Assembly (NCBI RefSeq): GCF_000143415.4
Contig: NW_003314295.1
Coordinates: forward strand, 1,285,923 to 1,349,922
Direction: 5' to 3'
From: Selaginella moellendorffii
Lineage: Eukaryota > Streptophyta > Lycopodiopsida > Selaginellales > Selaginellaceae
Length of the DNA stretch: 64,000 nucleotides
This document shows positions 1 to 10,495 of the stretch, piece after piece; within the stretch, counting starts at the first letter, position 1, and each line of letters starts with the position of its first letter. Both the position numbers and the translations under genes were made by a program. The notes beneath the pieces were generated by a model, which searched no databases, was not told the origin of the DNA, and saw only the letters and a list, made by a program, of their open reading frames with translations.

Positions 1-2606
1 CTCCAGGATAAAAACCTGAGAGAAGATGAGAACGCGGCGATTTGAATCTCGCAACATTGGCAGAAGTTTGTTCAAAAGAACCATTTTCCCAGAACTTTGA
101 ACCAGATTCGAAACACTCGAGGCCTTCAAAATTAAGGGATGAGACAAGTAAAGAGCAATAGAAGAACCTCACATTTGCATGCTTGGAAGCAAAATCCTCT
201 TCAAGCCCATCACATAGGAACGGGTGATTACAAAGCTTGCGAAGTTCCATAGCCTGAAAGAGCGTATCGGAATTAGACAAATTTCATGGAGAACGGTACC
301 ATATTCCGCAGGTTCGGCATATTACTAGGTTGAGTCCCTTTAATTAAATCAGATATTCTATTCTCGTAAAGCGCCCTGTAGTACGCTCGTTGACCTTTGG
401 TCAGTTCCACCCAAATAATAGTCTGAAGAACATAAAACTTTAGACATGAATAACAATCGCCATACAGTTCGTACCTCTTCCTTTAACGGAATGCTCTTCT
501 CCACGTCTTCCTTCATGCGACGCAAGAGCCTAGGCCGCAAAACATTTTCTTGAAGATCTTTCACCTGCATTGTGGTATCTTAGAACGAAGTAGTTTACAT
601 GACCATTGAAGAGATACCTGTTCAATATCTTTGATACTTCCATATTTGTTCATAAAGCTCTCTTCCGAGTCAAATTTATCTGGATCAAGGAAGCTTAAAA
701 GGCTACTGCTCAAAAGTAAATTTCAGAAACGTCAGAACAAACATTCGCATTTCAACGCAACTTACAAGAGCTCTTTAGTGTTGTTTTGGATGGGTGTGCC
801 GGTCAAAAGAAGAAGGCCTCCTTGTCTGACATCCATACACCCGAGAGCATGCGCAGTCTTGGATTCTTTAGACTTCAACCTGAAACAGCAACATAAACTG
901 TCAAAGTAAAAAGATTTAGCTAGCCTGTACCGGTGGGCTTCGTCAACAACCACGTACTGCCACGACACTTTCGCAAGAAAGCTTCGGTCTTTCATTATGA
1001 TTTCAAAACTGCTCAAAAGAACCTAGAAACAAAATTATCAGTTTTACCAGCTTAAAGTGAGAACAATTTTCTTACAGTAAATTTCGGATTTCCTCGTGTA
1101 CTCCAGAACTCGTACTGTTGAATTATAGCACGATCCTCCTGGCTTCCCATGTAAACGACACAATTCATATCGGTCAGCGATTCGATTTCTCTTTGCCAGT
1201 GACCGAGCGTTGATACAGGCGCGACAATCAGGAATGGTCCCTCAATCCTTTTCTTGTAACGCAAGTTCTCCAGCATCGCAACAGACTGTAAGCATAGGAT
1301 TTAGCATTGTGAGAAACGAAATGAAAAGACTTACCTGTATAGTTTTCCCCAGTCCCATTTCATCGGCAAGAATGCAGTTCACCTTAAGGTGGAAGTTCCG
1401 ATCCAGCCATGCCACCCCGTCCTTCTGATACTCACGCAGTGCACGTCCATCTTTGAAGCCTGTAGATATATTGCGAGGCTTTGAAGATGGACCAAATGCT
1501 CTGAATTTAGCGAGAGCTGCTTTCTCTGCCGCCATGGACTCTTCGATTTCCCAGGTCGCATCTGTGTATGGGAGACCTTTCCACTTGACGTAGACTTTCT
1601 TTGTTCTCCCGCGCTGCTCAAGTGCTACCACCCTGTCGACGATGAGGTACTGCGGATCAAAGGCAGGACCACTTTCAACAGTCCCCAGATGTCCATCAAC
1701 TCTTCCAAGCGCATCTAAACGCTTGTGGAAGCTCCGCAGGAGTTGAGGGGAGTACTTTTGCAACACCGCCTCTGTGACGTTCACGGCATTCCTGTAGCTT
1801 CTGCCATACTCCTTGACGCAATACACCGCAGCACCGCTTGATCGGTTTCTCACCGCCAGTATCTTCTCGGCTTGCTTGAGTACCTTGGCAACCGGCCGAA
1901 AAGCTCCTTCAACTTCCAATCCATGCATGGTAACCGCATAACGAGGCGACCGCACTGCTTGCTCGGTCCCATCTTCCGACTCACTGCTTGCGCTATCATC
2001 GGTGCCACTCGCCGACGAAATCACCTTCTTACACCAGTACTTTTGCAGCGTTCCTTTGGCAGTCCCTTTCCCAGCAAGTTTAGCAGCAGTGCAAGCTCTT
2101 CTTGGCCTTCCGGAATCTGTCACTCCAGCCGATGGTTCCTTCTTCACCTGAACCCAACCATTTGCCGCCCGACCATTTGCTACTTTGTTCTTATCTTTCC
2201 TCCCGGCATTCCTCGTATCCTTCTCGGCTTTACCATCACCATCACTATTCGAATCCGGAACGTAGAGATCACTGTCGAAATCTGGTACAGCGATGTCATC
2301 TTCCACTTCATCCTCGCTCGACGAAGACGACGAGGCGTCCTTGTAATCAACTTTCCCCACATCCCGAGTTTCTCTAGCTGATCGCTGCTTCCTTATTAAA
2401 GCCGGTGTGGACTGGACGAACACATCACTATCACTATCTTCCCGACCGTTTAGAAGCGTAGAGAGTACCTTGCGAGAATTCCTTACTGGGCGGACGACAC
2501 GCCTCATGGCCATCACGATATTTCCATCCGCAGAGGAATCGTCCGAGATCTCCTCGGCCGGCGCTTCGGCCGTCGGCGCCGCATGCTTGCGCTCCCTCAG
2601 CTGCAT
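1..2606 (-). CDS. CHD-type chromodomain SNF2 chromatin remodeller (5' part of gene; C-terminal part off the window)
   Basis: Nuclear ATP-dependent nucleosome remodeller. Exons, read right to left: 2606-1335, 1285-1076, 1022-931, 879-766, 705-618, 564-475, 422-300, 253-173, 123-16, with introns of 46-60 nt. The acidic N-terminus is followed by a degenerate first chromodomain, then a good one (VYVKWKGLPYTDATWEIEE), the Walker A segment DEMGLGKTIQ, the DEAH box, the LLLLTGTPIQNN motif and the start of the second helicase lobe (SSGKMVLLNKLL, RRVLIFSQ). No PHD finger is seen, unlike PICKLE. The linker after the first lobe (KEDVEK...KEE, then an NMPNLRNM-AMELRKLCNHPFL run) reminded me of animal CHD6-9 more than CHD1 or PICKLE. 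The start is the first ATG of the long first exon. Subfamily placement is inference. Confidence 0.88.
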
Positions 2607-2790
2607 TGATCCTGGAAAATCCCTAGCACCAGAACTAAGAGCTCGCCATGGATCGCATTCCTACCTCCGAGAAGAAACCCTCGCGCGTTGCCGAAGAACC
2701 CTAGACCGCTAGAATTTGAATAAAGAGCGGGAAAGTCCACAGTATCGAACCCCAGATCTTTAAAAAACTTTATGCCATGAACTTCACTGC

Positions 2791-4833
2791 CTACGCATCG
2801 TCCGAGGATATGAAAATTTTGTAGAGGGGGAAGCTTTGACAAAGAATGCTTGACGTGAGCTTGTGGTTTGCGGGGCCAAAAGCTTGAGAGACGCCGAAAA
2901 CATGGATCACTTGTTGCTCTGGAGAGTGCTCCATTTTACCACCTCCCATCGCCTCCACCTGTGGAAGAAAAAAGAGATTGCATTTCGATCGATTGTTCTT
3001 CACGAGATACCTGTAAGCCCAACGGTGCGACTTCCTTTTGGAACGCTTCGAGTATATCTGTGTGGAAAGGCAGCTCCTTGTTGCCTCTCACAACCTGTAG
3101 GAGGATTTCAAGTCTATAGTGCTTTGAAATTGAGAGAAAGAGGACGAACCAGTTTTTGGTTGCCACTGGAATCCTTCAGGCGGATTAGTACATACTTGAA
3201 CTTTCCTGTTCATGAACTACAATTTAGAAACGTGAAACGAAACAAGAATGCAGGCTACCTTCGTCGATTTCGGTGGTTTGCACGTCCTTTCCTGCCCAGG
3301 AGTCCTCAGTATCACTCTCTATCCATCTCTCCATCAGTAAACGAGCAATTGCATGCTTTCCAGGAACGCTGAAGTTACACGTTGATTTGTTCATCAGGAC
3401 AGCCTTGAGAAAGTCTTGGTGAACCCATCTAGCATCCTGGAAAAAAGAAGGAAACAAGGTGCAAGGTGAAGTTGCAGAGTTGTAGTTTATAACTTCGTTT
3501 ACCTCTAGCTCACTGGAGTTTGCAGCAATCTTAGGCAGCGTATCACAATCATGAACGCCAGCAAGTACTTCATCATCTGTGAGCTGCGATTTTGGCTCCA
3601 AAAACTTGCCATTGGCCTCACCAACAAAACCTACCATCAGGGAAGATGGAAAAGGCCATGGTTGATTGGCCACGTACCTGAAATGTAGAAGCTGCTTACC
3701 AGCTGACAAAGGATCAAAAACTTACTTGATACTCGACGGATTCACGTCTATATTCGCCTCCTCTTTCACCTCTCGGACTACAGCTTGCTCAAAAGTTTCT
3801 CCAACTTCTACAAATCCTGCAAGCAAGGAGTAGCGGCCTTGCTCCCATTTTTTCTGCAAGGACATACATACACGAACGTCAAGAAGAGAAGGAAAGAAGA
3901 ACTCGCCTGTCGTCCAAGTAATATGTACTTGCCAAACGAAACAAGTACTATAATGGCTGGATCCTGGCACAAGAAGTTCTCAACTCAAAACTGCAGGGCA
4001 CAAATCAAGGAAAGCTACCATGAAAGCTTAACACGCAGAACGTGTTTTATACCAGGCGTGGATATATCGAGTTCTGGCATGACTGCAACGAGCACTTCAG
4101 ACAGTGACCAGCGTGATGGGAGATCATCCTAGAACCGCACAATCCACAAAACCTCTGCCACAAATCAAAGCAGCAAAAAAGGATAAATCGAAGATAGTTT
4201 CTCAGACATAAGTAAAGTGCTTACATTTCTCGAGTTCCACTCCACCATTCCACGAGCGTAGGCAAGAAGTCCTGCGTGAGAAGCTCGCAGCTCGGGACCA
4301 TATCTCCGGAGATCCACCCATTGTCCCTCCGTCTGCCAGTCACTGCTAGAAAATCCATCACAAATGTAAGAACACATTCATGAGCAAAGACCACCATCTT
4401 ACGAGGACTGTTTCACATCGACGGCAAAAACCGGCAACCGATCCGGGATCGTCAATCCCAGGAAAATTCGTTTGTCTGAGTCCAACTTATCTGGAGAGAA
4501 AAAAAGAGCTTGATCACACTTGACAAAATTCTTGTTTCCCTGAACTGGCACGGCCTGCAAGAGAGAAGAATGAAACAAGAAGCAAGAACTAGGTAGTAAA
4601 CTTTCGTACCAGTGCTTTTGGATCGGCATAAGCTTGTGAAATAAACTTTGAGTCTAGGCGGAGCTCGGTAGCACGATCAATGCCAGCATCTGCATAAAAC
4701 GTCTGGCAACGTAACCAAATTCTTCCTCAATTGCCGCAGAGAACGAAATAAAAATCAAAGAAAACTCGCGGAAAGAGAATACCTCCGAGTAATGCGATAC
4801 AGTAGAAGCTCTGATGAGCCGCGCATGCGCCAT
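2791..4833 (-). CDS. NADH-pyrophosphatase-type Nudix hydrolase fused to a PHPT1/Janus phosphohistidine phosphatase domain
   Basis: Spliced exons: 4833-4783, 4702-4610, 4554-4403, 4345-4225, 4154-4053, 3963-3907, 3853-3726, 3677-3503, 3436-3259, 3205-3150, 3094-3011, 2958-2791. The first nine encode a NudC/NUDT19-like protein: an N-domain, a zinc ribbon (RFCGLCGSR, then CLKCSLQSC), the Nudix box GFVEVGETFEQAVVREVKEE and the family signature NQPWPFPSS. The Nudix box ends EEANI where EExGI is usual. Instead of stopping, exon 9 splices in frame (GAAG to GAAAGTTC) into three exons matching 14-kDa phosphohistidine phosphatase: KFKYVLIRL, VVRGNKELPFHTDI with the expected catalytic His, then GGGKMEH and IHVFGVSQAFGPA. 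The intron between 3907 and 3853 is GC-AG (CAG|GCGAGT). An upstream in-frame ATG exists at 4920. A read-through stop at 3224 could give a Nudix-only isoform. Confidence 0.85.
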
Positions 4834-5148
4834 GAAATTCCTTGACCACAATTTCACACAGCCTCTTCTCCCTGACCAAAACCAAATCCAGTCGATCGAG
4901 GCTCTGGAGCGGAATTCCAAGCGCTCTCACCTTGCTGGAGGAGAATCCGGGACGAAACAGGAGAATGCCACAGCCCCAGCGTCGCCATCATCGATTTGCC
5001 CTAGGCTCCGAGCTTCTATTTTCTAAAGAGGGGGATATTCTTCCTTTGTTTGATTTGTACGAGACAAGATAGAATTTCGCGGGGTTTTGTCGTGTTAAAA
5101 CGAAGGCCCAAATTCTTCTCCACTCTTTCCTCGCTCCTCCTGATCGCT
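4834..5148. promoter_or_regulatory. Shared head-to-head promoter, Nudix-PHPT gene / metallothionein-like gene
   Basis: This 315-bp gap lies between two divergent start codons. It holds parts of two 5' leaders and no other gene. No clear TATA box was assigned. Confidence 0.4.
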
Positions 5149-5512
5149 ATGTTTTCCTCGTCTTGCATTTGCTCTACCGGATGTAAGTGCGCTGGGAATT
5201 GCACGTAAGTAGCTTGAAAGAAGTTTTGTTTTCCTTCTCACGACCATTTCTCTACTTCCAGCTGCAAGATCCCGCATCTGGCTACCGGGTAAGAGATCGA
5301 TCGAATTCAAGGAGAAAAAACTTGAAAAAAGTTCTCTTTTCTTTCTCCTTTTTTTTTGTTCCAGTGTGGATGCCACCGCTCGGCGTGTTCTTGCTCTTCT
5401 TCCGACTGGTAGCGCTCCTGCCGAGAGTGCTGGTGGCTACGAGCTTGAGAAAAGCTGTGCTCCTTCTCAGTACGCAATTGGCGAAGAAATTGCCACTGCT
5501 TTTAATGTCTAG
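5149..5512 (+). CDS. Metallothionein-like Cys-rich small protein (split gene)
   Basis: Exons 5149-5204, 5262-5288 and 5365-5512 join in frame at good GT-AG sites. The N-terminus has the pattern C-x-C-x3-C-x-C-x3-C-x-C (CICSTGCKCAGNCTCK), typical of one metal-binding cluster of a class II metallothionein. Exon 2 is only 27 nt. In the spliced frame exon 3 gives a Cys-poor tail of about 50 residues with one Cys and no second cluster. Another frame of exon 3 would give a short second CxC cluster, but no splice choice I can find puts it in frame. Likely role is metal binding or buffering in the cytosol. The name rests only on the N-terminal Cys spacing. Confidence 0.5.
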
Positions 5513-5721
5513 ATAAGAAAACAGGGAGAAAACTCTGCAACAATGCTCTAGAATCAACCCACCAATAACAGCTGAACCTTTCGCCCTCTATCAAATCACC
5601 TAGAAGAAGAAAAAAAAGAAGTCCGGGCACCGACATATACAAAGCTGCTGCTGGTTAGTAGAGATCCGCCCAGGATTGCTAGAAATCGCATACCAGCATT
5701 TTCAGTAGCCAGCCACGCAGT

Positions 5722-6411
5722 CTAGTCATTTGCCGTCCAGCTTTGTTCCACGACTGCTCGAACTTTCTTGTTATACTCTCTCCTGTTCTCGTTGTACATG
5801 CGCGCCGCCTCGGAGTTAGCAGGAGAGTTTGGGTTGGGATCGCATAGCAAAGACTGGAAGAACAAGAAGAACGAAAAGAAAAACTTGGAGTCAGTGTTCG
5901 CAGCTCAACACTTGCAAGCAAACCTGGATCGATGTCAGTATTGCGGCAACATCATAGATCGGGCTCCACTGATTTTGGAGGATGTCGAGACAAATGCTTC
6001 CATCGGCATAAACTGCGAGAGCGCGTAAGGAAGATAGACACTACGAATAAACGAACTTACTGTTGGGATGGAACATCTTCGACACAAACCGGACATTTGG
6101 CGGTTTGTTGGGATAGTCCTCCGTGAACTGTAACGTAAGCTTGAACGTACCTGACAACGAAAAAAAATTCTATCACAAGAAGGAAAAAGAGGAGTTTTGG
6201 CTCACCTCCATCCCATGGCGTGTCGTCAGGCCTGTAAGAAAGAACCGACATTCAAAAACCCTAAGAAAGGTTTCGCGAGAACTCACCCGAAGATCACAGC
6301 ATTCCACAACATGATATTGTTGTCCTGTGGAGCGCCGCTGATGCCTGCCGGAGGATCATGCTGTAGGCGCTTGAAATCTCGCATCAGGCGCTTCCTCGCC
6401 GGCGTAGACAT
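5722..6411 (-). CDS. UBC2: Ubiquitin-conjugating enzyme E2, RAD6 type (UBC1/2/3 clade)
   Basis: E2 enzyme that takes ubiquitin from E1 and, in the RAD6 clade, mono-ubiquitinates histone H2B and PCNA with RING partners. Five exons (6411-6287, 6231-6206, 6150-6061, 6012-5924, 5853-5722) give about 153 residues, the usual RAD6 length. The N-terminus [17 protein letters not shown] and [10 protein letters not shown] are diagnostic. The HPN region is split by an intron, followed by the catalytic Cys in GSICLDIL and the [14 protein letters not shown] segment. The acidic tail of yeast Rad6 is absent, as in plants. It is divergent from the gene at 6620, with 208 bp between the starts. Confidence 0.95.
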
Positions 6412-6619
6412 CCTTGTGCTCGATCACTCAAGCCCTAGCACGGCGGCGCGCGGACAACGATGGGCCTAGATCTGTAGCATCGGCGTTCACGGCACTCCCA
6501 AGCCCTACAAAATGAGAGACCGAATAAGAACTGCCACGTTGGCACGATTAAAACCGTTGGATGTAAGGAAATCAACGGCCAGGTGGCATGGTGTTAGGGT
6601 TTTTGCCCCGCGCAGAAGG
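6412..6619. promoter_or_regulatory. Bidirectional promoter with telo-box-like TTAGGGTTT
   Basis: The 208-bp gap between two divergent start codons carries TTAGGGTTT at 6594-6602, the reverse of the plant telo-box AAACCCTAA that is common near the transcription starts of housekeeping genes. Confidence 0.45.
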
Positions 6620-8641
6620 ATGTGGAGCGCTCGATCGATCGATGCTGTGCTGCTGCTCGTCGCATTCTCCTTCTCTCTGTCTCGCGCATTCGTGCCGCCG
6701 AGCTCCAAATGCTACGCTCTCGACGGGAATTACCGCCTCCACGATTTTGTATCCTTCGATTGTTCGTGGTTTGTCCGTGAGCATTTTACTTAACGTTTTC
6801 TCCCAGACACAATGGATTGGGCATCAGTTCGAGCACTCCAGCAACGTGAGTAGAATGACTGCAATGCTTCTCTTTCCTTGAATTTACGTTTAAATTCTTT
6901 TGTTCAGAATGGAGATTTTGTACTGCGATTTTGTAAAGACGTTCAGCTGAGATCAAACAAGGTACTCTCTTTGTTTTTCTTTTTGTTCGATTGAGCTAGC
7001 TTTCGATTCATTCAGGGATATGTAAACTATGGTCGTTTTGTTCCTCTTCTCTCGACCAGTGAGAATGGAAATTTTGTGCAAGTAAGTCTGGATCATTTTT
7101 ATCAGATTATATGGGATCACTAAGGATTGGATTCTGTAGCACTACAACCAAGGTGATTTGCAAGGCTGTGAAAACAATGGTTTCGACTTGAGTGGCCGGA
7201 ACTCCGAGGTAAAAGGACATTTCGTTTTCTCTATACTTTTATTCAGCTCAGAGAACTTTCAGGTGTCAGTCAGTTGTGGACGCTGCGATGGCACGTCGTG
7301 TACAGGTATTGTGTGCTTGATTTCTTTGTTTTCATTTCAATTGACGTGGTATCTACTTTCAGACTCCTTTGGATGCATTTGCAATGTGACTTCAACTCAA
7401 TCAAGTTGCAGGTATTCTTTCCGATCTCGTAGAATCAAATCTCAAAGTTTCACCAAAAAAATACTATTCGATGCAGCTCAAAAATCGTTGCGGCTGTCAA
7501 ATGCAGCGAAGGCGGTCCTCGCGTGATCAAAGGCTTCACAGTGGGATTCAGTCCGCGTGGGAGAGAAATAGTACGTCCAACAAGCTACTTTGTCGTGGTG
7601 ACACATATTTTCGTGTTCGCAGGTTGAAAACGGCATCACACAGTGGGGCTATGACAAGTTTCACTCGGATTACAGGTGGATTGGATCTTTTTATTGCCGT
7701 CTTTTAGCTAATGGAATCTTCGATTTCAGCTTTTCCACAGAACAGAGAGCTGTGTCCCTATATTTTACAGCACCTACAGCACTGTCCAGATTCGTTAAGA
7801 AACCGTCTTTCACGGTAAGATTTTTTCACATATCTTCAATCCACAACCAAGATCTCTGTCTGCAGGTGAAACCAAGCAAAGGACTAACAGTACAATTGGC
7901 TGGTTCTGCTGCAGAGGGCGAATCGCCAACAACAGAATCTCCTACTGTTTTAAGCGTGGACTGGCAGTGTATGTCATCGCTTGTCTTGTGATTTTATTCT
8001 ATCTATAATTCTCTTCAGGTGATAAGCCTACCGGAGGTCCTTACGTCGTCACTGTGAGCGTCCCGGCAGATGGTTTCAATCCGGTCGTGTTCAACTTGGG
8101 AAAAGAGTGTGGTAAGAAGTTTTATAGCTGAAATCCATCACACGTAATGAATTGCTCGCAGAACACAAGCAAAAATCCCAGGATGGCGGCTCAAGCGGCT
8201 GGGCGACTTTCGGAGTAATCTGTCTGGTGTACGTAGCGTATACCCGTCTCTGGATTTCCACAGCTTCTAATCCGTTCTTCGTGTTTTTGTAGCGTCATAC
8301 TCGTGTTGGGCTGCTGCTGTTGCGGTGGCTTCTGCTACAACACTCGAGTTGAGCACAAGGTATTGAGGATGATCAATTGCCAAACACTCACAGTTTTTGT
8401 TGCCTTGAATCATCAGCATGGCTTCGACGCACTTCCCGGAGTGACAACTCTTGCTCGCTACCTCGACTCCGTAAGCCAGCTTTTCCTTCTTTTCTATATC
8501 ACAGCTCATCGCTTTCACTTTTCATGTTAGGCATCCGGTCAAGCTCGCTCTGATGGCTATCGCCCAGCTGAGGACGCGTCGAGCACAGCACCCTCGAGAC
8601 CCACGAGAACTTCTGATAGTAGCAAATATGGGACCGTGTAA
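6620..8641 (+). CDS. Type I membrane protein with Cys-rich lumenal domain, possibly ATG27/MRH-lectin-like
   Basis: This gene of many short exons begins with a clear signal peptide (MWSARSIDAVLLLVAFSFSLS). The lumenal part, spread over about ten exons from 6790 to 8200, has paired cysteines, e.g. SVSCGRCDG and a spliced FGCICNVTS. Near the C-terminus is one membrane segment (WATFGVICLVVILVLGCCCCG), then a cytosolic tail with KHGFDALPGVTTLARYLDS and a Ser/Thr-rich end. The fold order (signal, lumenal Cys domain, one TM, short tail) resembles ATG27 and mannose-6-phosphate-receptor-homology proteins of the Golgi/endosome system. That family call is inference. The stop TAA ends at 8641, 17 nt before the next gene's ATG. 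Confidence 0.65.
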
Positions 8642-8658
8642 GTTTCCTCCGGGGTCTA

Positions 8659-10260
8659 ATGGAGTACGAGAACTTTGTTCGCCTTCTTAAAAGCTGTGGA
8701 GATCTCGCAGCCGCGAGAAAGATCCACGCTCTCATCGCCAGCAGCGAGTACAGGGGACGGATCGTCCTCGCTAATCTCACAGTCGAAATGTATGGCCGAT
8801 GCTCGAGCGTAGAGGACGCAAAGAGAGCCTTTGACGAGATCCAGTGTCCAAATTCTTTCTCCTTGAGCGCGGTGATGCTGGCATATTCCCGGAACGGGCA
8901 TTGGAGGCACGCGAGGGAGGTGTTTGACGCGATGCTGGAGAGAACTTACGTGGTGTGGAACTCCCTCCTGACGGTATATGCCCGTAACGGGGATTTGGAG
9001 GATGCGAGGAGGATATTCTGGCTAATGCCCAGCTGGAGCGTCGTGACGTGGAGTGCAATGCTGGCGGCCTTTAACGTGAAGGAGATGTTTCACGAGGCAA
9101 AGAAATGGTTTGAAAGTATGCCCGAGAGAAACGTGGTGGGCTGGACGAGCATGATAACGGCAAATGCCAAGAAAGGGTATATCCAAGACGCAAGGATTCT
9201 CTTTGAGAAGATGCCCCAGCACGACGTGGTGAGCTGGACGGAGATGGTGGACACGTATGCGCAGCGTGGCGGTGATGTGGCAGCGGCGCGGGAACTTTTT
9301 GAAAGAATGCCAGCTAGGGATGGGGTTTCTTGGAGCGCTATGGTCCAGGGCTACGCGGGGAGCGGTGATCTCGATCACGCACAGGCAATGCTCGATCGGA
9401 TGCCGGCATTCAGCGTGATCGCGAGCAATGCCGTGATGCATTGCCTGGCACAGCGCGATCGATTCTGCGAGGCCCTGGAGATCTTCCATCGAATGCCGGT
9501 CAAGAGCACGGTGTCCTGGAATATTTTGATGGCCGCCTCGATCCAGCGGGGGGAGATCGACGAGGCCAAGGCTCTCTTCGATCGGATGCCAGGTAGGGAG
9601 ATCGTGGCGTGGACGATGCTCATCGCAGGATACTCGCACGCAGGAAATCTCTCTCTCGCCAAGAAATTCTTCGATAGGATTCCCCAGAGGAACCAGTTCT
9701 CGTGGAGCAGCATCATCGCGGCCTACGCGAAGCTGGGACATCTCGAATCCGCGCTCGAGGCATTCCACAGCGTACCAGATCCGGATGTGTTTTGCTGGAC
9801 GGCGATCGTGGCAGCATTCGCGCAGAAGGGACTTGGCGACGCTGCGATGGAGCTCTTCCAGGCGCTGATCCTGGAAGGGATTGAGCTCGACAGCGTCGCA
9901 TTCCTGACGATCCTCTCGGCATGCAGCCACGCAGGGATGCTGATCCAGGCGCGCTACTTCCTGGATCGGATGAGCAGCGACCACGGCATCGCGCCCTCGA
10001 AATCTCACGTCAGCTGTGTCATCGCGATGCTGGGGCGCGCCGGGCAGCTGCTAGAAGCCGAGGGGCTGATGATCGACACCCCGAGCAGCGAAAATGCGGT
10101 CGAGGATCTCCTCCCCGGCTGGATGGCACTGCTGGGATCGTCGAGAGTCCACAGCGAGATCGAGCTGGGGGCTCGAGCGGCGGCTAGGGTCGCGGGTCTC
10201 AACGCCGGCAAGGGCTCCTCTTACGTCCTTTTGGCGAGCGTGCTACATGCGAGCGCATGA
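8659..10260 (+). CDS. PPR protein, SS-type 31-residue repeats, intronless
   Basis: Sequence-specific RNA-binding protein, probably of chloroplast or mitochondrion. The 533 residues start with the usual N-terminal block (FVRLLKSCGDLAAARKIHA) and then about eleven 31-residue S-type repeats such as VVSWTEMVDTYAQ...LFERMPARD. They end in an L/E1-like segment that stops at KGSSYVLLASVLHASA. There is no E2 or DYW deaminase domain, so any RNA-editing role would need a partner. Read by the position 5/last code, several repeats (N-S, S-N, T-D, T-N) suggest an order ..C-A-G-G-A-C-?-A-G-G. No obvious transit peptide is visible from this start. The CDS is unusually GC-rich in its second half. Confidence 0.9.
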   Translation: MEYENFVRLLKSCGDLAAARKIHALIASSEYRGRIVLANLTVEMYGRCSSVEDAKRAFDEIQCPNSFSLSAVMLAYSRNGHWRHAREVFDAMLERTYVVWNSLLTVYARNGDLEDARRIFWLMPSWSVVTWSAMLAAFNVKEMFHEAKKWFESMPERNVVGWTSMITANAKKGYIQDARILFEKMPQHDVVSWTEMVDTYAQRGGDVAAARELFERMPARDGVSWSAMVQGYAGSGDLDHAQAMLDRMPAFSVIASNAVMHCLAQRDRFCEALEIFHRMPVKSTVSWNILMAASIQRGEIDEAKALFDRMPGREIVAWTMLIAGYSHAGNLSLAKKFFDRIPQRNQFSWSSIIAAYAKLGHLESALEAFHSVPDPDVFCWTAIVAAFAQKGLGDAAMELFQALILEGIELDSVAFLTILSACSHAGMLIQARYFLDRMSSDHGIAPSKSHVSCVIAMLGRAGQLLEAEGLMIDTPSSENAVEDLLPGWMALLGSSRVHSEIELGARAAARVAGLNAGKGSSYVLLASVLHASA

Positions 10261-10495
10261 GAGGTACGGAAGTGGCCATGGCCCAGAGGGTGGTACGGGC
10301 AAGCGTTGTTTTCTTCTGCCAGGCCTTGCCCTAAGGTTGCTCCAGTCGCGGCTGCTGGATCTGCCCAGCGCTCCCTTCCAAGGTAGTACCAAGAAATCTT
10401 CTTTTTCTCGGGGCTGCGCCGCCGCGGCCAGGGAAATCCTTCTTCTTCCAGCTTGGGCGAGGGCAATTTGCGACAAAGAGGGGAAAAATCTGAGG

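Noticed and set aside
2597-2842. Minus-strand ORF of 81 residues upstream of the CHD gene
   Set aside because: It lies in the 3' UTR/5' leader interval, overlaps the end of the PHPT exon in another frame and has no motif.
9022-10008. Long minus-strand ORF (328 residues) opposite the PPR gene
   Set aside because: Repeats with the same period as the PPR repeats because it is their antisense; no independent support.
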